Assembly (NCBI GenBank): GCA_037176845.1
Contig: JAYKXP010000064.1
Span: 62,001 to 126,000 of the forward strand
Source of the DNA: Paramarasmius palmivorus
Taxonomy: Eukaryota > Basidiomycota > Agaricomycetes > Agaricales > Marasmiaceae
DNA: 64,000 nucleotides
Direction of reading: 5' to 3'
The position numbers were made by a program, and so were the translations under genes. This document shows positions 44,090-56,419 of the stretch, in pieces. The notes beneath the pieces are model-generated. The model had not been told where the DNA came from and made no database searches. It worked only from the letters and a program-made list of their open reading frames with translations. The first letter of the stretch is position 1. Every line of letters starts with the position of its first letter.

Positions 44090-44334
44090 AGCGTTGCTCG
44101 CTGCTCACGACGATGGGAAAGCAGACGAAGACTGGTGGAAGGAAGAAAAGGAGAAGATACGCGATGGAATGACCATCGTCATGAGCCGATTTAGTAACCA
44201 TAACGTAACACCGTCAGCGTCAACCGTGGGTCACTTCCTGCCGCTTCTTCTTCCTCTTCGCCATCATCTTCAACGTTCTAGGATCGCTTTCTACCGCAAT
44301 GACTATGACTCCTGCGACATGTACCAAGGGATGT
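44090..44334 (-). repeat. Leader and promoter copy of the kinase gene, cut at 44335
   Basis: On minus, TGGTCATTCCATCGCGTATC and the following CTTCCACCAGTC block match the leader of the intact kinase gene at 15135-15200. The segment ends abruptly at about 44335, where DNA from the interior of DUF6534 copy II begins. Confidence 0.55.
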
Positions 44335-45960
44335 AAGTCTCAGCTCTTCATAAATTATCACAGATGGCTAATTGAAAGCAGGTCATATCCCTAGCGCAAG
44401 TCTTCAGAGACCCTCGTTTCTTTCAGTTCCCAAGACACTGATATCGAATTTTTGTTTGCAGTACACTTGGAACAATGCACGAAATCATGTACATTCATAC
44501 GATTTACTTTTACCTCATCACAAATTTCGCAAATATAGCCCCCATGTCAAACCTAGCCTGGTCAGTCTACAGTCTACTAATTGTGTGGTTTGGACCCGTT
44601 CCTTATTACATCCACATACAGGAGCACCGTTGTAAGTCGAATAAGATCGTTCTTATTCACCTCCATCACATTGAGCTGTTGTGCAGATGATTATGCCATT
44701 AACGGCGAGCGAGAATGACGTTTGATGAGCCGAAACTAACGTCTAGACTGCAGCTACTCATTGCCGTTATCGCTCAATCGTTCTATATCGTGCGGATCCA
44801 TCAGAGTAAGCATTCATAATCGGTACATATTGATCAGCCATTGACGATTCTGCAGTCAGCTATCGAAAGGATTGGGTGATACCAACATTATCGGTTTGTG
44901 GTAGCTTTATCGTTGAAGACAAAGCTCAACATGGCGATCTAGGCATTTTTGATGGTTACCGAAATTGGTGTGTGATATAGTAATATCACGGTCGCCTGCC
45001 TCAACTTATTGTTCTCTTCAAGTCTTATCCGCAGGTATTCGTTTCGGTACACCACCATGGACTCACTGACATTGAATTGTTGCTATAGCTAAAATGTGCG
45101 TGGCTTTCAAGTCCCGCTACTATTTTGGCTACCTGTCCCTTGACCGTATTGCAGAAGATGCAGCAACATGGGTAAGTTCGAACTCCTCGCAGTAATGATA
45201 GTGGCTTACCTGTTGTGCGCATAGCCAGTCATGTATGCCGAGTTCTCATCCGTCGTTGCTTGCGACGTGTCGTGTGCTCTGGCGTTGTCGTAATATCTTC
45301 ATAAAGGCTGCAGCGGTATTAAGAGGCGAGAACTTGAATTTGTGGTTAGCTGATGCAATTCGACACCTGATACCTTGACGATTTTGTTGGCAGGACAAAC
45401 ACCCTTATAATAAACTGATCATATATACGATCAACAATGAAGCACTGACGACGCAAGTTGCTCTCAATTAGCACTGTGGCCAAACTTACAACTCGGCTCA
45501 TCGACAGCGCCACTAGCATTTCTATCATGATATGTGTGCGCAAATCCATTATCTCAGACTACTCCATTTCACTCAGCTCTTTGTACCTCCAAGCTGAATC
45601 TAAACATCCGTAATTTCGTTTATGCCTCGATCTACGTGAACATCGCAAACCGTACGTGGGCAGATACCATTTGAGAGTTCAAAGTCTGACTCGCACGTAC
45701 GCAGTGTATACCAGCTCGCTGTTGTCGACGTTCGGTTGGGACTTTTAAGCTCGTGATCCTTCGTAATTCTAATTCTCAATCCAGCCTCAACATGCGAAAG
45801 TCGCTCGACAACTCAACAATCACCACCTTCACCATGGAAAGTGTAGAACTTGGTGCCTTTCAGGCTGCTGGACGTACTACAAGTGCATCTATGAATTCTC
45901 CTATTGAAGGACCAGTTATCGATACCAAGGTGCGTCGTTTACCCTGAATAGGTTAAACCA
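44335..45960 (+). pseudogene. DUF6534-type array copy III (5'-truncated duplicate of copy II)
   Basis: Highly alike to copy II from 36928 onward, including introns: LGTMHEIMYIHTIYFYLITN, then SSVVACDVSCALALS and the tail LNMRKSLDNSTITTFTMESV, ending about 45948. Exons 1 and 2, with the start codon, are absent, because the duplication begins inside intron 2. The NTLINKLI segment has lost bases. Not expected to make a full protein. Confidence 0.75.
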
Positions 45961-47086
45961 AGGCAGTAGGTTACAGGTATGAGGGATCTATATACGGTTT
46001 TGGGAGATACGACAGTGTTAAAAGCTCGTCTTCGTGTCCGATGTTCAAGAACAATCATGACAGGTAAGCCGTGGAACTCGCAGCTTATAATGTTCAAACT
46101 GCGGCGTCCAGACACTCGTGTCTATCACTGCTCGCTTTGGGTTCCATGACCAAACTCTTTTATTTATTTTTCTTGATGTGTTGTATCCGCAGAACGTACC
46201 TGAAAAGAAGTTCCTTATCCAGGTCGGTTCTATTCGCTTCAGTACCGATTTTGAAGTATCATCACTATGATACGCCGCCAACTTCTCGTATCTTCCCGAA
46301 GTACTCCACGGACCACTATATCAATCTGAACAATCAAAACTGCATCTGAAGATGGTGCTGGATGCTGTTGCAAGTGAAAGTGCTGTTGTTTCAATCGTTT
46401 ACCGCTGTGCAAACGGCAGACTCCTTCCCATTCGTTCTAATCGCATAAGGTCCAAGAAATTTACATATACGTCATCCATCAGAATTGGACCAGCAACTCC
46501 CCGTTTCCTCAGATATAAGATGTGGATTTTTTGTAAGGCGTAAGAGCGGATGGGAAGGAGACTGTGCAAAAGGCCTCACTTTTGATCGATGAGGTAAAAA
46601 AAGGGACGCACCACGTAGCATCTTGAGGGCAGGCTGATTGATCAAATTTTGATAATCATAGGCCGCGTCGGCCGTCAGCTTCGAATTCAACCCGCACTAG
46701 GATCTCTCCGTTCTGCACTTTGAACTTGTGGCCCTGACATCCATTGAGATTCAAGTTCTCGGAGGAGTATAATGGTCTATATGACTTTATCGTCACTTGG
46801 GAAGTTTGGACACATCTCATTACCCACAGGGCCAACTCCAACAGCTCCTGTATCAGGCTGTATGTGTTCATTCACAGTAATACTACATTATTGACGCTTC
46901 TTTACATAACGGCAAGGTACTTATCCGTTTTTACGGTCAGCCTGATTATATTGCTTCAGCGCCCATCGCGTCCCGGAGTCTTGCGGTATCAATCAGGCTT
47001 CCCAATGATGGTCACAGATGCCGCAAAAAGACAGAGAAGCATTGAATACGGCTTTCTATCCTACCCCACATTTCAAGCACCCATCA
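45961..47086. other. Spacer after DUF6534 copy III
   Basis: The first 245 bp is the duplicated 3' flank of copy II. The remainder has only incoherent frames; a promoter for copy IV should lie near 47000. Confidence 0.5.
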
Positions 47087-48993
47087 TGTCTCATAACGAC
47101 CTTGGTGACACGTACGGCGCGCTCCTCGTCGCAGCCATGATTTCATCTTAGTCTGTATTGTGTGTCCCTTCTTCACATAGCTAAACTCATCTTCCTCCGC
47201 AGCTTTTACGGCGTTACATGCCTTCAATCTTGGTCCTACTTTCGGAACTACAACGACCGTGGTATGCTTCAAGCTATGGTGAGTCTCGCTTATTCGTATC
47301 GTGATGACCCGTTAGACTCTCAGACTGAACATTCACATTTTAGGTTCTATCCCTCATGTAGGTCCTCGGTGGTTTGCACCTCCGGATACACTCGCAAGAA
47401 TTCATATATGCATAGTATGCTCGGGACAGCACACGAAATACTGAGCATTTATTTGATATATCACTACTTAATCCTACACTTTGGCGATCCAACCGCGTTA
47501 ACAAGCTTCATTTGGTGAGGGTTTAATTTGACCTTCTGAATCAATTATTCCACAGCCCTAATACGGCCCGCGCAAACTTGCTAGGGCTAGCATCGTGAGT
47601 GATCAGCGGCGTATTTTGATGCATCACAACCAACACGATTACATATTTTGGCAGGCAGTTATACCAGTGACAGTATGTTATTCTGAATTTCCTGCGTGTG
47701 TTCCTCTAATTGACTCTTTGGTCCGAAGACTACTGTGGCTCTCGTTGTGCACATGTTCTACGGGATGCAAATCTATCAACGTGAGCTCCTCGTCGATATA
47801 GTCCACTTGATAGTACCGCTGACACCATCGACACCATCAAGTTAGCGCGAAGAGGGATTACAGAACGCCAATTGTGTTGGTACGCCACTGCTTCTGGTTA
47901 AGCGAATCGAATCTTATCACCGTATCTAGTGTGTGATTAAGCTTGCCGAAATCGGTGCTGCACAGTCCTTCCGAGTCAGCTCACAGGGTGTCACTGACCG
48001 CATTACAGGACTGTCAATAGGTAATCCACTCCCTTCAACCTTTCTCGAATCTCAACAAGAAAGTTAACCCAACGGGACTATCCACTGTCCAGCCAACGCA
48101 GTCAACATGTGCGCCAGCCTTCGACTCATTTCATATCACACAATCTCATTACATTACCACAAACAAGGAACGAACACAAAGCTTTCGCAGACTTTCTCGC
48201 AGATCGAGCGTCGGCGGTGAGCTGGTTTACTTGTTCAAATTTCAAACTGCCAATGTTCTCTGTATCCAGAAACTGATAATCGCCACACTCTCGCTGGGTG
48301 CGGCGAGTGATGTACTGTGTACCTTGGCATTGTCGTACCATCTTCATGTACTACGTTCAGGACTCAGTAGGTATGTGATTATATGCGCATGGCATCGTGC
48401 ACCGTATCTCATGTTAACCCTTTGTTCCAGTACGGACCCTCTTGTCAACAGGCTTATCATCTACACAATCAATAACGGGGCGTTGACAAGGTATGTTGTG
48501 TTTGAGCTTTGTGCAATGGTCTCAGCTAACCAGACCTTGTAGTATTACTAGTATCACCATCATACTATTCGTACGTTTCTCTCCACTAGCTACGGGTTTA
48601 CATTCGATAGCTTAACTGAACTTCACGGTTAGCTGACATTACAACCCGATAATCTCATATATGCTTCGGTCTATCTGAACCTGGCAAACGGTGAGTCGAC
48701 CGAGGTCCGCTGTTCCGACAGGTTGATGATTTAATCATCTATTGTAGTATATTCCAGTTCACTGTTATCGACGTACGTCCTTGGATCTTGAGCTATCGAC
48801 TTTGGTTTATTCAGAGTTCCTACTTTTCGACAGACTCAACTCGCGAAAAGCACATCGTCAGCATGTCACTATCGAAACAATTGAGCTTGGAACTTCGATT
48901 CCGTGGGAAAACACGAATAGGATCTTTAGCGGCGAGTCTCAGTCCACAGAAATTCCGGAACTAGATGCCAGTGACACGGATATCAAGGTATGA
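47087..48993 (+). CDS. DUF6534-type membrane protein, array copy IV
   Basis: Begins MSHNDLGDTYGALLVAAMIS. The first donor is the weak TTA|GTCTGT, but exon 2 follows in the same phase as in copies I and II (FYGVTCLQSWSYFRNYNDR). Later pieces are SMLGTAHEILSIYLIYHYLI, SDVLCTLALSYHLHVLRSG, TDPLVNRLIIYTINNGALTR, LQPDNLIYASVYLNLAN and LNSRKAHRQHVTIETIELG. The frame ends at 48991-48993. Hallmarks of DUF6534 proteins are complete in the C-terminal half. A multi-spanning membrane protein of unknown role; the middle exons are unresolved. Confidence 0.55.
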
Positions 48994-49829
48994 TTGAACG
49001 TATTGCGCGTGAATATACTAAACGGCTGACATTCAAGCCCAGGTTAGTGCTCGGGGGACAATGATACACATTCCGGATAAGGCTCGTATGGTTCCCTGAT
49101 ATTGAGTAGCATGTGTAAAGTATCCTCTCGCATTTCCGTCTGGGAGTACCTCAAATTTGCCTGAAGCTCTGGTTACGACTCGGAGTGAACAGATGAAAAG
49201 CTAGTATTCAACCCTTTTTATCGAACCGTCTGGAAGTTGGTGTGACGTGTTGTCATTGTGCGGCTCATGAATGCATGAACCTAGTATTAGTTTTGTCGGC
49301 GAGTACGTGTTTGGCTGGTCGGAACGTAGCTCCCACTGCTCTTACCCTCCGAATCCTGCGGCGAAAGTTAAAGCAAAAACTGCCTTACATCGTTCTCCGG
49401 GATTTTCAAAACGAATTCGTTTCCGCGACATTGCGTCTAAGCGGCTGGGAAAGTGCCTGCCCTAAAGTTTGCCGAATTGTGTCCGAATCACATCCTGGCT
49501 TCTCACGCCCAAATCCTTTCCGAAGCTTCCAAGAAGTCTAGCGAGCCCCCGTGCGTTCAAGCGCTCTGCCTCGATTGCGCAACTAAGGACAACTAGGACC
49601 TGTGTGTATATATCCTTTACATGTACCAGCATGTAACATCATTCTATCGTGCTAACCTTCTTTCCTAAAATAGGACATCATTGTTTTTACCATTCTTAAA
49701 TTTCTTTGTCCTTTGTGCGCCCCTGCGACAATGGGAGTGGCACAAATGTATATAAAGTTGACATTCAAGGTACGTTGTCGATTATATCTTCTCTCAAACC
49801 TCCACTCATTGAACACCTTCACTCTCAGC
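48994..49829. other. Intergenic region, no gene supported
   Basis: A 100-codon plus-strand frame at 49242-49541 has no recognisable motif and I do not call it. The last 100 bp is the leader of the following gene. Confidence 0.45.
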
Positions 49830-52800
49830 ATGTCACTCTATATCACCCTCAGCCCGCTGGCGGGACTTTTTAACACCACCGCTCTCTATATCATTCTCAG
49901 TATTTTCGGTGTCAGCAGCTCGGAGAGAATACACTTGTTAATTGTACTGGGACCAGCATTACTCATCACTGCTGGAGTTGGTCGGATCGTTGTCAAAGGC
50001 TCGGAAGGGCTATGGGTTCACTTAAGGTGTGTTCTTTTGCTTTACGCTATTGCTATCTAGCTCACCAGATCATCACCCACAGCTCCGAACGCAACAAAGA
50101 AGCTATCTCTGGTCAGAATATGACAGAAGAAGTTAAGGATGAACCTTGGAATATCCCTCTGCCACCAACACGTCCCTCGTCGCCAACAGTCCTCTTGCCA
50201 GGAACATTTGCCCAAGAACCCGAACCAGCTGCTCCAACCCCCCCTGAATCCACTTTGCCGACCTCGCTAGGAGACGTTCTTCCTCTTTCAGATCCTCAGT
50301 CATTGAACGTTGGCTGCGGTATGGCAGTTATGAATTCTTAATCCGTAACTTGTCTAATTCTGTATCTTTTTTCAGAAGAACAGTTTCATTCGCCCGGAAG
50401 CTTACCGGTGGAGTCTACATCTGCATCCTCGAGTGGTGCTAGTTCATCCCTAAGGTACCACGAATCGTCTCTGCAAGGTAAGAGTGCTTTATCTGTGGTG
50501 GTCTGAGGTTAACGAATCGTCAGCACCATCCTCGTCGCTACCAGCTATCCTGTCAACCCCGAGCGGCTCTCCTCAACATGATAGTATAAGCGTACTTGAA
50601 TACAGGGTACCAAGCGTAGACCCAGCACTTCAGGTCTTAGGTAATGCTTTTTCGAGACGTCTCTGAAAGCTTTCTGACCTGGATCGACCTTTCAGAGTAT
50701 GTATCCCAGACTGGTGTGGATAGTATCGATGGAGCAGGTAAGCCTGTGCTTGGCTTTGTATCATTCATGCTAATCTAACGCGTGCTATCTCAGTCGTTCC
50801 TACAGTACCATCAACGCCGGAGTGGATCGAAGATGAGACTTACAATCCTTGGCACCGTGATCCTGCCCTGGAGGTTGATGAACATGAGCAAGGTGAGCCG
50901 ACTATCATCGCTATCTTACATAAACTAATTCTCGATGGCTAGATGTAACTGCTACCCTCGATTTGGATGTGCCAATATCCACCGCACAAGATGCAGAAGT
51001 CAGTGATGCCTCCGAAGGTACATGGTTCTCCGGTGTCGATTTCATCTTGCTGATCTTGATACACAGGCACTGCATCTCCTGGTTCATCTACCGTGGTTGA
51101 CAATGCCCCAACTGCAACATGCGTCGCCTCGTCTTCAGCTGCTGGCAGCGAAGTAGAACATCAATCTTCGACTTCGGAGGCAGGTTCGTGAATTCACCTT
51201 CCGTGTCATGGTTGCCCGATTTATTTACTCCATCTACAGCTCCCGAAAACGCTCAATCTTCTACACTACGTCCTGCTGTTCACACCGCATCCACGTCAAA
51301 CCCAATATCTCCTTCTCAACCTTCCCACTCTTCAAGAACCTTCAAGTTCTCGCCCATAGTAGTGCCTGAAAACGCTACCGTGACGCCCCGCACCACGATT
51401 TTGGCTCAAGGGCGCCGAATCCAACGATTGCATCGAAATACTCGACCTCGTGGACCGAGCATGGCGCGCCCGATTCTGTCAGAAGCATCGTATGAGCGTT
51501 TGGTTCAGGAACTCAAGACGATGAAACCCAGAGGAGACGAGAGTCTGAATGGGAGTGAGGAAGTCTCTCCAAGTGTTAATCAGAGTGAACGTGTGGATGT
51601 GAAGGGAAAGGGACGAGAACGACAACCACCTATGGTTTCTAATGGCGGTAAGATCCCAAGTTGGATGGCTTGTTGAGTTGGTACTGATGGTGTCTTTCAG
51701 CATCCTCTTCGAAGGCAACACCTGGCCGATTATCGGAAGTCTTGATGGTTCCTTTGGCTCCATCAAAAGCACGGTCTCCTGCATGTCAAGAGTTATCCGG
51801 TGCTCAGTTCAACCTCCAAGCTACCGCATCTTTTGCATCTCCCGGACAGACTCTCGGAACCGCCAGTCATATGTCCGCAGGTGAGCCTTTTGTTTACTCG
51901 TTCGGCATAACTTGGCTAACGATTATCCTGTAGTATCATCTTCAAACCAGAGTACAATGGAGACACCAGCTTCCAGCTCCTCAAGGTCATCGCCTCGTAA
52001 GTGTATACCAAATAGCATTGTTTCCTAGCGCTCTTAGTAATCTTACCATCTAGTTCATCATGAATCATCAAGCCCGCCTAGTTCTACTCTAGAACAAGGT
52101 ACTCAGTTCAGTACAGCAGAAGGTACGTTGTGTAATTGCTATTACCGGGTCTGAGCTCACAGTAATGTTTACTATAGCAACGTTATTGGTATCACCGGCG
52201 AATGTTATCTCTCCGTCTTCCTCTTCAACCCCCAGCTTCGCGGCTACTCCATCGCCTAACGACACACAAACCAACCTGTTCGGTAGCACATTGTCCACAA
52301 CACCCCATCAAATCACGTTCACTGTTGGTAGCAAGCCCCCGACCAGCAATATGGAAACTCATTCAGCCTCACGAGGATTAACAAGACCTCCGCTATCGGA
52401 TTCGTCGTATGACCGATTATGGCAAGAAATCAAAACGAGTCAGAAGGGAAAACAAAGAGAGATGGAGATAGTTGGTCAAGGCGTGTCTTCTAACGTGGAA
52501 GGGAAGGATAAGGCTTCTTTCGATATGGGTTCGAGTCGTGCAATGGATCAAGGCGTTTCGAGTTCTACCAGCTCAGGTGTACGTCTCGAAAGCGAAGCTA
52601 CCGTGGCCTCGACCTCTGCGTTACCGCAGAGCAGGATACCTCTTGATCACATTGGTAAGCTACGAGGTAAAATGGGTATATGGTATAATCTAACTATCTG
52701 GTATTAGGTGCTTCGTCCGTTAGCGACATCTGCGACCACCATCCTCTAGACACGGACGCATTGTTGTCCGATTCGATTAGCCGAAACCAACCCCCTTCTC

Positions 52801-53332
52801 AGCCTACCTCTTCCACCTCTTCCGCCCTCACTTCAACGTCTTCACCAAGTATTTCACCCAAGGAAGTCGATGGGTCTACATCATCGACCTCTCAGACGAT
52901 TTGCTCTCCGCAAGGCTCCTCCGAGTCCTTGGACACCCCAGCACCCACGAAACAGCCCAAACCACGGGTCTTCCTCCCAGATCGCTGTCGTATTCCATCC
53001 GCCGACGAGGAATGCTACGTCTGCTGCGACAATCTCCTCGAAGGCGGACTTGATCCCAACGAATACGACCTCGATGTGGATCTTGAAACGTTGGAACAAG
53101 CTCTCATGCTGGTATGGTGCCGAAATTGTTGGTATTCGACGCATAACGGGTGTTTCCACCAGTGTAAGTCATGGTTTTTATCTGTCTAGCTCTACTAATC
53201 GTTGATCATTTTCTAGTGATTGATAATGGGAAATTGGAATGTGGATTGTGCAGAGGACGACTAAAGCTACCGATGCATGTTATTGAAGCTCGGGTGAGGC
53301 GGATTGAGTCCGAGTTTAGAAGTCGTAGATGA
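49830..53332 (+). CDS. Membrane-anchored Ser/Pro-rich protein with a C-terminal RING/PHD-like zinc finger
   Basis: From ATG 49830 to TGA 53330-53332 in many short exons with typical donors (for example GTGTGT at 50026). The N-terminus has two hydrophobic helices (LAGLFNTTALYIILSIFGV, LLIVLGPALLITAGVG). A long, probably disordered Ser/Thr/Pro/acid region follows. It includes two related segments, ILSEASYERLVQELKT (about 51480) and LSDSSYDRLWQEIKT (about 52400), each followed by a KGK-type basic patch. The C-terminus has CYVCC, WCRNCWYSTHNGC and CGLC, a C4HC3 order of zinc ligands like PHD or RINGv fingers of E3 ligases, with a wide first gap. A membrane-bound ubiquitin ligase is a reasonable guess only. 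Some middle exons are approximate. Confidence 0.6.
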
Positions 53333-53825
53333 TTGATTGGATTGGATTGGATTGTGAATTGCATATGTACTACTGGTATCTGTGTTGAATTGTCCTTTGG
53401 TCTAACTGTAGAATACGTCAAAGTAATATTTACCTTCATTCTCGTTATGTTACTATACCTTAAATTCCAAATGTCCTTAGATCCGATAGCGCTGGTATTG
53501 TTGAAGAAGGCCTGAGAATACGACAGTGAATTGGACAAGTACACGTAGAATTAGTGCCCTTCCTTTTTGCCTATATTCATATGCGAGGCATCTAGAATAG
53601 GAGGATAAGTTGAGGTTTCGTACCGCGCGCTTTATGATAACTTAGTAGTACCTCTTTCCTCTTTGATCGAGGTTACCTGCCAGAGCTTCGCAATTCTGCT
53701 GGCTATGTAACGATTGTAACCGCCATTCATGAGTATGACACACCTCAATGTTTATGTGTGCCAAATCTTTCGAGCACAATGGGCCGATGCAAAAAAAAAA
53801 AAGGAAGAAATGGATTGCTATATAT
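53333..53825. other. Intergenic region, no gene supported
   Basis: 3' flank of the zinc-finger gene up to the tRNA. It holds a short A-tract near 53790 and no coherent frame. Confidence 0.5.
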
Positions 53826-53916
53826 TCCGTTACAGGGAATCGAACCCTGGGCTATCGCGCTCTTACACACTCTTACAGATGAGAGGCGATAATGTTAGCC
53901 ACTACACCATAACGGA
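53826..53916 (-). tRNA. tRNA-Glu(CTC) with a short intron
   Basis: The reverse strand folds as a complete cloverleaf: acceptor TCCGTTA/TAACGGA fully paired, A-box region GGTGTAGTGGC, anticodon stem ATCGC/GCGAT with loop CTCTCA (anticodon CTC), an intron of about 20 nt right after the base 3' of the anticodon, and T-arm CAGGG-TTCGATT-CCCTG. Identity elements fit tRNA-Glu. The intron position is the standard one for nuclear tRNA introns. Internal A and B boxes are intact. Confidence 0.9.
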
Positions 53917-53929
53917 ATCGAAATAAAAA

Positions 53930-55330
53930 CTTTCGTCCTTTCCCATATCCCCGGCGTCGGAGTGAAGAAAGAGTCAAAAAAGCCAGTAAACGATCGGCGG
54001 TACACATTAAAACGTCCATTCATTTCCCTACCACTCCCTTCCCTGCCTCCACATCCCCAGCACTTCCGCCTTTCTCATTCCTCCCTACCCAAATCAGGCA
54101 AAATTGGTTCATAAGTACGCGGAATCCCATCGATCTAGACTCTTTCAGATCCCGCATCCCGATAAACCAGCGGTCGTTCAGCGAGATATGTACGGTGTTG
54201 TTCACCAAACTCGCCAACGCAAGTCTCTGCTGTTGTTGATGCTGCGTAGAGGTGGATGATTGGGAGTAGTTTGATTGGAAGATTGGGCGTCGGATGGTGT
54301 CAAGGTAGATAAACGGCGTCCGTTACTGTTTGCGTTGGGGTAATAGGTGTACGACGATGGACCACAAGGCCTAAGGCGCATGTTGGTTAGGATGTGTTTG
54401 GTGGTTGGGAGATAGAACCACCGTAGGCTTCGCATTCTTTGGGTAGCCGCCCCAGGCTCATCCCCACGCCGCCTGAGTGAGACGAGCTCGCCACAGACGG
54501 TACAATTGTCGGCAAGCTTGGCCCAAGGGATGGACGATGCCAGTCCCCTGCCATACCACCCGCGCCGGTGCAGTGAGTATCCGTCATAGTAGATAATTGA
54601 GGTAAAGTCCGTATGGGTTCGGGAAGGTCGTTTGACTGGGGTGTGGTGAACGTCCGTGTGTAGGTGCGAAGAAAGGGCATGGCAAAACGACACCTCCGCC
54701 TATAGACGTGGCGTTGAGTCGGCCGCTCATGCCGTCGTCTTCGGTGTCGTCTAGTGGGATTTGGGGGAGTGGTGATGTGCCTGATGGATCTCTTCTGCCC
54801 GTTTCACGTCGTTAGTATGAGAAAAAGCAGACAGAAGGAAAGAAAGAAAGGAAAACGCACTCAAAACACCCCCACCTCCTGGTCCTTGACTCATCCCTTC
54901 CGCTTCAGCACCTGCAACAACCCTATCATGATTAACCTGCTATGGCCTCATTGTTATCCGAGCTGACTGAGCTTGGGGTAGAGTGGTATTGGTTTTGAAG
55001 ACGGTGGTTTGGGTTTGGGGTCTTGAACGGTGATGCTGGTCAGTGCGGTGTGTTAGTGGAAAGAAACAAAAAAAAAAAAAAGAGTAAGCGACGTACACGG
55101 TAGTATGTAACCTGCGCAACAGTGGAATCAACGTACTCTCTGTAATTTCTTCTGTCGTTGAGAGTATTCTCGCTACCACTGCCATTTCCAATCTGGTCTA
55201 GCAACCTTTGGGGTCTATGAGCGCTTCGATATAGTGGTGACGAAGGAAGAAGCGGCGTTTATAGAGAGTATGCCGAAGGTGATATCGAGTCTAGGCCCTT
55301 GAATTTTCATCTGTTCGCTTCACACGGATG
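53930..55330 (-). repeat. Diverged duplicated segment with a gene of unknown function (copy 2)
   Basis: Partner of the 34500-35740 segment, again next to tRNA-Glu. On minus there are open pieces: FTTPQSNDLPEPIRTLPQL, GPSLPTIVPSVASSSHSGG, and downstream LVNNTVHISLNDRWFIGMRD with a basic/Gly-rich end at 54020. The last reads like real protein, so this copy may still be a gene with introns. I could not build a full model and do not recognise the family. Confidence 0.5.
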
Positions 55331-55433
55331 ACTAAATACCTATGAATAATCTCAATTTGAAGCTATTTGCTCCATCACGATCTGCGCCTTGTGCTATTTA
55401 AGTACAGAACAGCCAGACTCCTTAAACTCTTAC

Positions 55434-56419
55434 ATGGCTCCTTTCCGTGAAACCGTTCTCACGGTCATTTACCGGGTACTAGGATTTCTATTTGACGTCG
55501 CCGACGATATTCTATTGCCCTTCTCCAGAAAACCTGTCACCCCAACAGTAAGTCAGGTCCTCTTTATTCCCGCTGTTAGTCTAAAAGAATATCCCAATAG
55601 GGTCACAATGCAATCGACGACTTGGGCGATGATGAAATCCTCGAGCATATCGAATTGCCACCAGACCATCCAGGACGAATCCCTGGCCTTCCAGACTCTG
55701 TTCTGCAAATTACGCCCACTATCATCCTTAAGGAAGAGATGCTAAGGATGGACGAACCCTACATCTGGTCTACCGAGGCCGAGGCGATTAGGCTGGTCTC
55801 AAAGCATACGACAATCCCCGTACCACATATTCGTAGGGTCATAATGAGTGACCAGGGCACAATCGCTATAGTGATGGATATCATTCCCGGGCAGCCTCTA
55901 TCCCATGTATGGCCTTCCCTACCATTTTATAAACGCCTTTGGGTAGCATTCACGTTGAGAAGATATGTTCGGCAGCTCCGCAGCCGACTTTGTGCATCAT
56001 CTCTCACACATATAGGTCCCCCTTGTCCCCCACATTTGGGGCCAAGTAGATGTGATGCCCCTTCGGTGTTCTTCGATTCAGGCACAATGGTGGAGCCATT
56101 CCAGACGAAACTCGACTTCTGGCGATACATGACAGTGAACCATCGTACCCCTCATCCGTCGCGTGGAAAGGAATATGATCCCAACGTCCCATGCGTTCTA
56201 TGTCACCTTGACTTGGCCCCAAGGAACATCTTACTGGGCGACGATGGACAGTTGTGGTTAATTGACTGGGCGTACTCAGGTTACTACCCTCAGTGGTTCG
56301 AGTTTCTGGCGATGAGAAACATGGGGGACAACTTGAAGGAAGGTTTCAGGTTTTGGGATCTGCTGGTGCCTTTCGTATGTGGTCCCAGCTTCGAGGAGGA
56401 GAGGATGTATTCCTGGTAG
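55434..56419 (+). CDS. APH-like phosphotransferase (aminoglycoside phosphotransferase fold)
   Basis: Two exons (55434-55547, 55601-56419) joined in frame give 310 aa. The N-terminal 38 residues include a hydrophobic stretch (TVLTVIYRVLGFLFDVADD). The kinase-like fold shows EAEAIRLVSKHTTIPVPHI (N-lobe), IVMDIIPGQPLSHVWP (hinge), the Brenner motif HLDLAPRNILL near residue 240 and the metal-binding IDWAYSGYYPQWFE near 259. These are hallmarks of the APH family, abundant in mushrooms, which transfers phosphate to small molecules; the substrate here is unknown and resistance should not be assumed. Both catalytic Asp positions are present, so it is probably active. The first ATG after the leader was used as the start. 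Confidence 0.85.

Noticed and set aside
46744..47151. 135-codon plus-strand frame running into DUF6534 copy IV
   Set aside because: Only its end overlaps the true first exon in frame; the upstream part has no homology to sister copies and mixes composition.
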